DNA from: JADKAV01 sp037046735
GTDB lineage: Bacteria; Actinomycetota; Actinomycetes; S36-B12; UBA10799
Length of the DNA: 64,000 bases
NCBI GenBank assembly: GCA_037046735.1
Contig: JBAOHC010000027.1
Span: 868,001 to 932,000, forward strand
Direction of reading: 5' to 3'
Positions 57,892-64,000 of this stretch are shown one piece after another. The position numbers were made by a program, and so were the translations under genes. The notes under the pieces were generated by a model. It had not been told where the DNA came from, ran no database searches, and saw nothing but the letters and a program-made list of their open reading frames with translations. Every line of letters starts with the position of its first letter. Positions within the stretch are counted from its first letter, which is position 1.

Positions 57892-59174
57892 AGGCGCTCC
57901 AGCATCGGGGTGTAGTCCCGCTCCGTCGGTCCGGTGTAGACCTGCCGTGGCCGCCCGATCTTCGTCATCGGATCGTTGATCATCTCGCGCCACTGGGCGA
58001 TCCAGCCGGGCAGTCGTCCCAACGCGAACAGGACCGTGAACATCTTCGTCGGGAAACCCATCGCGCGGTAGATCAGGCCCGTGTAGAAGTCCACGTTCGG
58101 GTACAGCTTGCGCTCGACGAAGAAGTCATCGGCCAACGCCACAGCTTCAAGTTGTAGGGCGATGTCGAACAGCGGGTCGTTGCTGTTGAGGTGGTCGAGG
58201 ATGCCAGCGGCCGTACGCCGCACGATGGCCGCCCGCGGGTCGTAGTTCTTGTAGACCCGGTGACCGAAGCCCATGAGTTTCACGCCGTCCTCGCGGTTCT
58301 TCACTTTCCGCACGAACTCGTCGACGCTGGTCCCGGAATTGCGGATGCTTTCCAGCATCTCCAGGACCGCCTGGTTGGCGCCACCGTGCAGCGGACCGAA
58401 CAAGGCGTTGACGCCGGCAGACACCGACGCGAAAAGGTTGGCGTGCGAGGAGCCCACAAGTCGGACCGTCGACGTCGAGCAGTTCTGCTCATGGTCCGCG
58501 TGGAGCAGAAGCAACAGATCCATCGCTCGGCTCAGGATCGGGTCGCTCTCGTACTCCTCGGTGGGCCAGCCGAAGGTCATGCGCAGGAAACCTTCCACCA
58601 GATTCAGGGAGTTGTCCGGGTACATCAGCGGCTGGCCCAGCGACTTGCGGTAGGCGTACGCCGCGATCGTCGGCAGTTTGGCAAGCAGGCGGTACGTGGA
58701 CATCTCGACGTGCGCAGGGTCGAAGGGGTCCAAGGAGTCCTGATAGAACGTGCTGAGCGCGCTGACGGCGCTGGACAGCACGGGCATGGGATGGGCGTCG
58801 CGCGGGAAACCGTCGAAGAAGCGGCGCAGATCCTCATGCAGGATCGTGTGCATTCGCAGGCGCTGGTCGAACTCCGCCAGTTCATCGGAGGTCGGCAGTT
58901 CCCCGTAGATCAGCAGGTACGACGTCTCCAAATACGTCGACTGCTCTGCCAGTTGCTCGATCGGGTAACCCCGATAGCGCAAGATTCCCCTGTTGCCGTC
59001 GATGTAGGTGATCGCCGACGTACAGGACGCGGTGTTCATGAAACCGGTGTCGAGCGCGACGTGCCCCGTGGCGCCCAGCAGTTTCGAGGTGTTCAGGCCA
59101 GATTCCCCGTCGGTGGCGGGGACGACATCGAGGTCCAGTGCCGTGTCGGGACCGTTGAGTACGTAGTCGCTCAC
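57888..59174 (-). CDS. gltA: Citrate synthase
   Basis: 428 residues. Type II citrate synthase with GILRYRGYPIEQLAE, LLHADHEQNCSTSTVRLVGSS (catalytic His), GPLHGGANQAVLEML (second His), MGFGHRVYKNYDPR and the late Asp in YPNVDFYTGLIY. Condenses oxaloacetate and acetyl-CoA. GTG 59174 follows TAGCGT by 7 nt, marking the leaderless start; an upstream GTG at 59183 overlaps the -10 box and is unlikely. Operon with the hemerythrin-like gene. Confidence 0.95.
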   Translation of the reverse strand: MSDYVLNGPDTALDLDVVPATDGESGLNTSKLLGATGHVALDTGFMNTASCTSAITYIDGNRGILRYRGYPIEQLAEQSTYLETSYLLIYGELPTSDELAEFDQRLRMHTILHEDLRRFFDGFPRDAHPMPVLSSAVSALSTFYQDSLDPFDPAHVEMSTYRLLAKLPTIAAYAYRKSLGQPLMYPDNSLNLVEGFLRMTFGWPTEEYESDPILSRAMDLLLLLHADHEQNCSTSTVRLVGSSHANLFASVSAGVNALFGPLHGGANQAVLEMLESIRNSGTSVDEFVRKVKNREDGVKLMGFGHRVYKNYDPRAAIVRRTAAGILDHLNSNDPLFDIALQLEAVALADDFFVERKLYPNVDFYTGLIYRAMGFPTKMFTVLFALGRLPGWIAQWREMINDPMTKIGRPRQVYTGPTERDYTPMLERL

Positions 59175-59181
59175 ACCTGAC

Positions 59182-59187
59182 ACGCTA
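59182..59187 (-). promoter_or_regulatory. -10 box, leaderless gltA start
   Basis: TAGCGT on the minus strand, 7 nt, then GTG at 59174. Confidence 0.5.
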
Positions 59188-59239
59188 GTCGGGGCGGGCC
59201 CAGCTGCGCGTGTGAAGGGTGAGATTACCCTGGCGAGGA

Positions 59240-60298
59240 TCAGCCGGCCAAGCGTTGGCATGCCATCGCGATGTGCTCATCGCTGGCTGTCAACGCCACC
59301 CGGACGTGGCGGGCCCCGGCAAGCCCATAGAAGTCTCCGGGTGCGACGAGAATTCCTCGATTCGCCAGCCAGTTCACGCTGTCCCAGCACGGCTCATCGC
59401 GGGTGCACCACAGGTAGAGCCCGGCGTCGGACAGATCGATGTGGAAACCGGCCCCGGTCAGAGCCTGCCGCAGAGCGGCCCGCCGGGCCCGGTAGCGCTC
59501 CCGCTGGACGACCACATGCTGGTCGTCGAGCCAGGCGGCGCTCGCCGCGGCCTGCACAGGCAGCGGCACCATCATCCCGGCGTGTTTGCGCACCCCGAGC
59601 AACCTCGCCACCAGCCCGGGATCGCCGGTCACGAAGCCGAACCGGTAGCCGGCCAGGTTCGAGCGCTTCGACAATGAGTGCAGGGCAAGCAGGCCGCTGT
59701 GATCGCCGCCGCTCACGTCAGGGTGCAGGATCGAGACGGGCTCGGCGTCCCAGCCCAGTTCGATGTAGCACTCATCACTGACCACGATCCCGCCGGTGGC
59801 GCGGGCATCGGCAACAATCTGCCGCAGCCGCGCCACCGACAACACCTCACCCGTCGGGTTGGACGGACTGCTCAACCAGGTCACGGCCGCGGGTTCGCCG
59901 ACTGTGGCCGTGCGAGCGCCGGCGATCAACGCGCCCACCTCGTAGGTCGGGTAGGCCACCTCGGGATAGGCCACGACATCACCGGCACCGAGACCCAACA
60001 GGGTCGGGAGCCAGGCGACGAACTCCTTGGTCCCGATCAGCGGCAGCACATCGGCAGGCCCGACACTCACTGCGAGGCGGCGTGCAAGCCAGTCCACAGC
60101 CGCCTCACGGACTGCGAGTGTTCCGTGAGTCGTCGGATATCCAGGCGCATTCGAAGCCTCCCGCAGGGCCTGCTGCACGATCAGCGGGGTGGGGTCGACT
60201 GGAGTGCCGACCGACAGATCGACGATGCCGCCGGGCACCGCGGACGCCTGCGCCTTGGCCCCTAGGAGCCGGTCCCACGGGAAGTCGGGAAGGTGCAC
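59240..60298 (-). CDS. dapC: Succinyldiaminopimelate aminotransferase
   Basis: 352 residues, class I/II PLP aminotransferase. DLSVGTPVDPTP, YPTTHGTLAVREA, PSNPTGEVL, SDECYIELGW and the PLP lysine in SLSKRSNLAGYRFG. Converts N-succinyl-2-amino-6-ketopimelate to succinyl-DAP. Follows fdxA with a 1-bp gap and starts GTG 60298 inside GTAAGGTGC, so the two are cotranscribed, the same fdxC-dapC order as in mycobacteria. Confidence 0.93.
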   Translation of the reverse strand: MHLPDFPWDRLLGAKAQASAVPGGIVDLSVGTPVDPTPLIVQQALREASNAPGYPTTHGTLAVREAAVDWLARRLAVSVGPADVLPLIGTKEFVAWLPTLLGLGAGDVVAYPEVAYPTYEVGALIAGARTATVGEPAAVTWLSSPSNPTGEVLSVARLRQIVADARATGGIVVSDECYIELGWDAEPVSILHPDVSGGDHSGLLALHSLSKRSNLAGYRFGFVTGDPGLVARLLGVRKHAGMMVPLPVQAAASAAWLDDQHVVVQRERYRARRAALRQALTGAGFHIDLSDAGLYLWCTRDEPCWDSVNWLANRGILVAPGDFYGLAGARHVRVALTASDEHIAMACQRLAG

Positions 60299-60299
60299 C

Positions 60300-60626
60300 T
60301 TACTCGTCGTGCTGCTGCGGGGGCAGCGCCGCGATGAAGTCCACGTCGTGGTCAATCTTGCCCATCTTGGTAGCGCCCCCGGGCGAACCGATGGTGTTGA
60401 AGAAGTCCACGTTGGCCTGCGTGTACTCGGTCCACTCCTCGGGCACGTCGTCCTCGTAATAGATGGCCTCGACCGGACACACCGGTTCGCAAGCCCCGCA
60501 GTCCACGCACTCGTCAGGATGGATGTACAACATCCGCTCGCCCTCGTAGATGCAGTCCACCGGACACTCGTCGATACACGCCTTGTCCTTGAGGTCCACA
60601 CACGGCAACGCGATCACGTAGGTCAC
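60300..60626 (-). CDS. fdxA: Seven-iron ferredoxin
   Basis: 108 residues. First cluster CVDLKDKACIDECPVDC is the 3Fe-type spacing; second CVDCGACEPVCP is a 4Fe-4S motif; PDECVD and YYEDDVPEEW are the usual continuations. Electron carrier in the cytosol. GTG 60626 with AAAGGG ribosome-binding site 6 nt upstream. Forms an operon with dapC. Confidence 0.95.
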   Translation of the reverse strand: MTYVIALPCVDLKDKACIDECPVDCIYEGERMLYIHPDECVDCGACEPVCPVEAIYYEDDVPEEWTEYTQANVDFFNTIGSPGGATKMGKIDHDVDFIAALPPQQHDE

Positions 60627-60733
60627 GATGATCCCTTTCTCGATGGGGCGGCAACTGGCCTGCTCCCAGGCTATAGCCCGATCCAGGGCGGGGTCACCCC
60701 CACGGTCGCTATCAGGTTTGGTACCGACCAGCG

Positions 60734-61207
60734 TCACACGCCGCGTAACCGGTGGTCCACATAGACCAGTGGAGGTCCTGTTGCATCCCCGGCCTCGACC
60801 TGCCCGACTCGGCCGACTACGATGCTGTGATCGCCACCGTCGTAGACGGCCTCCGTGCTGCACGTGAGGTAACCCAGTGCCCCCGTCAGCCGGGCGATCC
60901 CGTACTCATCGCGGGTATGTTCAACGATTGCCATCTGACCCGATAGCGGTCGGCCCCGCTCAGCGAACCACCGGGCGGCCGGTGCCTGGTCGGCCGCGAG
61001 CAGGGTCACGACCCACCGCTGGGCGGCCATGATCGCGGCATGGAAGCGGGAGTCCTTCTGCACGCAGAACAACACCAAGGGCGGCTCCAGGGACACTGAC
61101 GTGAAGGAGTTGGCGGTCATGGCGTGGTCATCACCGGACACTTCTGTCGTGACCAGCACGACACCAGTGGCGTAATGCGCCAGCAGGTCCCGGTAGTCCA
61201 CGTCCAC
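60734..61207 (-). CDS. Flavin reductase (FMN-binding, HpaC-like)
   Basis: 157 residues. YATGVVLVTT, MTANSFTSVSLEPPLVLFCV (FMN phosphate loop), HAAIMAAQRWVVTLLA and GRVGQVEAGD are typical of the flavin reductase/FMN-binding split-barrel family that supplies reduced flavin to monooxygenases; no partner monooxygenase is nearby. TAGCGT then 7 nt then GTG at 61207 argues for that start rather than the GTG at 61216 inside the -10 box. Confidence 0.9.
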   Translation of the reverse strand: MDVDYRDLLAHYATGVVLVTTEVSGDDHAMTANSFTSVSLEPPLVLFCVQKDSRFHAAIMAAQRWVVTLLAADQAPAARWFAERGRPLSGQMAIVEHTRDEYGIARLTGALGYLTCSTEAVYDGGDHSIVVGRVGQVEAGDATGPPLVYVDHRLRGV

Positions 61208-61214
61208 GCGCGCC

Positions 61215-61220
61215 ACGCTA
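61215..61220 (-). promoter_or_regulatory. -10 box, leaderless flavin reductase start
   Basis: TAGCGT on the minus strand, 7 nt, then GTG at 61207. Confidence 0.45.
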
Positions 61221-61271
61221 TCGCCGCCAAGCCCCGTTGGGCGAATGCGGGGCACTTGTGATCAGTCGGCC

Positions 61272-63155
61272 TCAGAGGACAGGCACAGCCCGCAGGTCGA
61301 TCTGGTCATCTTTGAGGACTGCGAGGATCTCCTCGCCGACCAACTCATGACGTTCCAGCAGCGCATCGCGCAACCGGACCACCGCTTGCCGATGCTCGAC
61401 GAGCACCTGCCGGGCGATCTCCTTCTGGGCGACCAGCAGCTCCTCGAGCGCGGCCCGGCTGGTGGAGTCAGAGATCACCTGTCCGACCAGGTTCGCTGTG
61501 CCCTGCGCAGCGGACACGTTGATCAGCGACCCGACCATCCCGGTGGCGCCGACCATCTGGGCGGCCACCGTGGTGGCGTAGTTGAGATCCGAACTCGGGC
61601 CCGTCGACACCTCCCCGAAGAACAACTCCTCCGCGACCATGCCGCCGAAGGCGATCTGGATCAGGCTGAGCAACTCGGTGCGGCTACGGGTGTAGACGTC
61701 CTCGGTGTCGTTGTGCGCCAGCATCCCGAGGGCATCCTTGCGCTTGATGATCGTGAGCACCTCCAAGCGTCGGTGCGGTGCAACCACATAGGCGATGACC
61801 GCGTGACCCGCCTCGTGAGTGGCGATCAAAGCTGCCTCGTGGTCGGTGTACGCGACCGGCTGCCCGAGCCCCACATCAGCCACCAGCCGGGCAGCATGCA
61901 GATCCCGGGTGTTCATAGCACGCGAGCCGCGACGTAGCGCCTCGATCAGAGCCTCATCGAAGAGGTTCTCCAGCCGCGCCGGGGTATAGCCGGTCGTCAG
62001 CGAGGCGAGATGGTCGCGGGCGATGTCGGAATCCAGCTCAGCCTCGTGCGAGCGCCGTTCCAGCATCAGGTCGATCAGATCCCGGCGACCCTTCTTGCCC
62101 GGCGGGTCGAAGGTGAGGACCCGGTCGAAACGGCCGGGCCGCAACAGGGCAGCATCCAGTGATGCCGCCCGGTTCGTGGCGGCGATGAGTAGGACGTTGG
62201 CCGGCTGCGGCGTTGGCCGGCGCAACTGCCGGTGCGCGGGCAGCAGCAGATTGATGGCGTCGACGAGTCGCCCGAGGAATGACTGCCAGCCGGTCGGCTC
62301 ATCGAACGACTGCATCTGGACTAGCAGTTCGTTGACCACCCCGCCGGTGCCCTCACTGACCATCGACGCGTTGACGACCGGCTGCGGCGGCGCGGCGGTG
62401 GCGCTGGCGGTGGGCAACCCCACCAGCCCCCCGCAGCAGACCGTCGGCTCTTGAGCCGGTGGTCCGGCCACAGCGGACATCCCCCCGCGGGTGGTGGCGA
62501 TCGCATCGATCTCCTCGATGAACCCGATAGCACCGCCCTCCCGTCGGGCGGTCTTACGCAGCGTCTTGAAGTAGGCACGGATCTTGCGCGCTGTGGCCCC
62601 GTAGTACATGGATTGGAAGGACGTGGCACTGACGAACAGGAAGGGCACATCCGCCTCGGCTGCCATCGCCTTGGCCACGTAGGTCTTGCCCGTGCCTGGA
62701 GGGCCCTCAAAGAGGATCCCCCGACGAGCGGTGCCGCCCATCTCCTCCTGGAAGCGACGGTGGGCCAGGAAGAGGTTGAGGGACCGCACCACATCCCCCT
62801 TGACGGCATCGATCCCCCGCACATCGTCGAACCGCACGCCGAGCTGGTCAGGCCGGTAGATGACGTGCGGCGAGCGCCCGGCGACCATGGTCGTCCCAAG
62901 CAGTGTCCCGATCAGCACCAGGAAGAACAGGAAGACGATGGCCAGGAACGGGTCGATCGTTGGCAGCGAGAGGGCGGTGACATCCACAGGGTCACCGGTG
63001 AGCATGCGCAGCCACAGCCACGAGGCGGGGACCGCCAGCAGGACAGCCAGCGTCAACAGTCGCCGCTGCCGCCTGTGCTCACGGGTCTTGCCGACATCGG
63101 CGTCCGCAGCCTTCAACCGGCCATCCGCGACGTGCGACAGCATGTGATGATCCAT
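61272..63155 (-). CDS. FtsH-like AAA+ metalloprotease with insertion and altered Walker B
   Basis: 627 residues. Two N-terminal membrane helices (about 33-51 and 70-92) with only an ~18-residue external loop, so the FtsH periplasmic domain is lacking. AAA+ domain with Walker A GPPGTGKT (151-158), arginine finger in ALLRPGRFDRV, then the zinc protease domain HEAGH (447-451) and third-ligand region SSDLNYATT. Walker B is FIEEID instead of FIDEID, and ~95 residues (225-319), rich in Ala, Pro and Gly with CC at 240-241, are inserted before the AATNR strand. Probably a specialised membrane protease paralogue. ATG 63155 with AAGGAGG. Confidence 0.9.
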   Translation of the reverse strand: MDHHMLSHVADGRLKAADADVGKTREHRRQRRLLTLAVLLAVPASWLWLRMLTGDPVDVTALSLPTIDPFLAIVFLFFLVLIGTLLGTTMVAGRSPHVIYRPDQLGVRFDDVRGIDAVKGDVVRSLNLFLAHRRFQEEMGGTARRGILFEGPPGTGKTYVAKAMAAEADVPFLFVSATSFQSMYYGATARKIRAYFKTLRKTARREGGAIGFIEEIDAIATTRGGMSAVAGPPAQEPTVCCGGLVGLPTASATAAPPQPVVNASMVSEGTGGVVNELLVQMQSFDEPTGWQSFLGRLVDAINLLLPAHRQLRRPTPQPANVLLIAATNRAASLDAALLRPGRFDRVLTFDPPGKKGRRDLIDLMLERRSHEAELDSDIARDHLASLTTGYTPARLENLFDEALIEALRRGSRAMNTRDLHAARLVADVGLGQPVAYTDHEAALIATHEAGHAVIAYVVAPHRRLEVLTIIKRKDALGMLAHNDTEDVYTRSRTELLSLIQIAFGGMVAEELFFGEVSTGPSSDLNYATTVAAQMVGATGMVGSLINVSAAQGTANLVGQVISDSTSRAALEELLVAQKEIARQVLVEHRQAVVRLRDALLERHELVGEEILAVLKDDQIDLRAVPVL

Positions 63156-63195
63156 GCGCGCCTCCTTCCCTTCTTACTCAGAGTGCGCCCTCTTG

Positions 63196-63216
63196 CCCCG
63201 AATGGGGTATTCGGGG
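63196..63216 (-). terminator. Hairpin downstream of mshB
   Basis: CCCCGAAT-GGGGT-ATTCGGGG, a perfect 8-bp stem between mshB and the FtsH-like gene. No U-tract follows, so termination is tentative. Confidence 0.45.
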
Positions 63217-63289
63217 GATCAGAAACGGCACCTATGACCTAATCCGTTCGAGTGGCGTCGTCACCCGATCCAGTGAAAGGGGGCAGTTG

Positions 63290-64000
63290 TCACCCGATCC
63301 CGTTGAAGAGGTCCGTCTCGTGGCCGGTGTCATCAAAGGGGCCGGCAACTTCGCCTTGCGCGATCCGGAAGTACTCGATACCCATCGCCTTGCTCCCCAG
63401 ATTGTTGCTCAGGGCGAAGAAGCCACCGTCGGTCTGGACCTGCGACGCGTGCTGGGCCAGCGCAGTCATCTTGGCGTCGAGAAAGTCGGTGTTGGCCACG
63501 GCGGTGGTGACGAGGTCATCCGCCACGCCGAAGGGAATGTTGTCCGGATCCATCGCCGCGAAGCCCGTCTCCTCCCCGGCTTCGCGCAGCGCCTTGATCC
63601 CATCGCGGATCATGCCCTTCGGCATCGCCGTCCAGTAGACCTTCTGCACCTGCCAGGCAGCACCGAGATCCGGGCGGAAAGAGGGCACGGCGGCCAGTGC
63701 CACCGCGTAGGTCAGCACGCGGTGGGCCTGGATGTGATCGGGATGCCCATAGCCGCCGAAGTCGTCGTAGGTCACGGCGACCTGCGGACGCACCTCCCTG
63801 ATCACCGCGACCAGATCAGTGGCCTCCGCCAACAGGTCGGCGCGCCAGAAGCAGTCCGCGCGGTCGTTGGCCGGGGTGCCAGCCATCCCGCTGTCGCGGT
63901 ACTTGTGCGGCTCGCCGAGCAGCCGCCAGTCGGTGACACCGAGGACAGCCATGGCCGCCGCGAGCTCCTCATAACGATGGGCGCCGAGTTGATCCTGGGC
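63290..64000 (-). CDS. mshB: MshB deacetylase (partial, N-terminus outside window)
   Basis: 236 C-terminal residues of an MshB/PIG-L family zinc deacetylase, GlcNAc-Ins deacetylase of mycothiol synthesis. Visible: LGVTDWRLLGEPHKYRDSGM, VAVTYDDFGGYGHPDHIQAHR (the His zinc ligand) and a C-terminal VWGxE-like region ending EYFRIAQGE...DLFNGIG. The N-terminal AHPDD zinc site is beyond the right edge; the frame is open to 64000. A mycothiol-conjugate amidase (Mca) is the alternative, but length, the C-terminal motif and the locus favour MshB. Confidence 0.85.
   Translation of the reverse strand, partial: AQDQLGAHRYEELAAAMAVLGVTDWRLLGEPHKYRDSGMAGTPANDRADCFWRADLLAEATDLVAVIREVRPQVAVTYDDFGGYGHPDHIQAHRVLTYAVALAAVPSFRPDLGAAWQVQKVYWTAMPKGMIRDGIKALREAGEETGFAAMDPDNIPFGVADDLVTTAVANTDFLDAKMTALAQHASQVQTDGGFFALSNNLGSKAMGIEYFRIAQGEVAGPFDDTGHETDLFNGIG

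Noticed and set aside
1..64000. CRISPR arrays, insertion sequences, prophage or defence islands
   Set aside because: No regularly spaced repeats, transposase, integrase or terminal inverted repeats were found; the HNH/DUF222 gene is the only element of possible selfish type.

Overview
This 64 kb window is one continuous piece of a high-GC actinobacterial (Actinomycetes-type) chromosome. The evidence is taxon-restricted genes: a WhiB7 regulator with its leader, AdnA/AdnB, UvrD2 with a tetracysteine motif, the mycothiol enzyme MshB, DapD/DapC/DapE, DUF3107, DUF3117 and PPA1309-family proteins. Gene order follows, from my recollection of Mycobacterium tuberculosis, two conserved blocks (about Rv3193c-Rv3213c, and about Rv1177-Rv1232c followed by mshB). 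It is not Mycobacterium itself, because several neighbours differ. No tRNA, rRNA, insertion sequence, prophage or CRISPR array was seen.

Layout. 0-5.3 kb: a partial pirin gene with an upstream palindrome, a giant UPF0182 membrane protein, a PPA1309-family protein, and a Lon-like PDZ protease coupled to a tiny membrane protein. 5.3-9.8 kb: DUF2342 metalloprotease, an 818-bp intergenic region holding DnaA-box-like sites, a long hairpin and a dispersed palindromic repeat, a zinc-ribbon mini-protein, an orphan E1/cyclodehydratase-like protein and an ABC1 kinase. 9.9-24.2 kb: a secreted metallophosphoesterase with Fn3 repeats, whiB7 with uORF and attenuator, uvrD2, nudC, an acyltransferase/EEP-phosphatase pair, and adnB-adnA. 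24.4-34.2 kb: a flippase fused to a pseudokinase, moeZ, a hydrolase divergent from a TetR (FasR-like) regulator, DUF3107, a ferritin-like protein, a DEAD-box helicase and a ParA operon. 34.2-44.7 kb is less conserved: hydrolase plus anti-sigma ATPase, HNH protein, MarC, stress protein, acyl-CoA dehydrogenase, two tandem secreted glycosidases, CoA-ester lyase, EamA transporter and lipoprotein. 44.8-50.2 kb: MgtE-like CBS protein, DUF1003, Mrp, TatB, HtrA and O-methyltransferase. 50.2-61.2 kb: leucyl aminopeptidase, DUF3117, SRPBCC, DivIVA-like, FolP2, LOG protein, a GH25 lysozyme coupled to dapE, dapD, hemerythrin, citrate synthase, dapC, ferredoxin and flavin reductase. 61.3-64 kb: a divergent FtsH-like protein and partial mshB.

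Functional themes are DNA-break repair (AdnAB, UvrD2), redox and NAD(H) handling (NudC, MshB, ferredoxin), meso-diaminopimelate and cell-wall metabolism (DapC/D/E, GH25), protein quality control and export (YlbL-like, HtrA, TatB, FtsH-like) and antibiotic response (WhiB7).

Two window-wide patterns matter. First, about 17 genes have a TAnnnT -10 box placed 6-7 nt before the start codon with no ribosome-binding site (an 18th has an 8-nt gap), which implies widespread leaderless mRNAs and fixes several starts. Second, at least four genes (nudC, adnB, the aminopeptidase, and probably the hydrolase/anti-sigma fusion) are disturbed by one extra base in a short G/C run, and the Fn3 protein by several small indels. 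This looks more like assembly error than gene decay.
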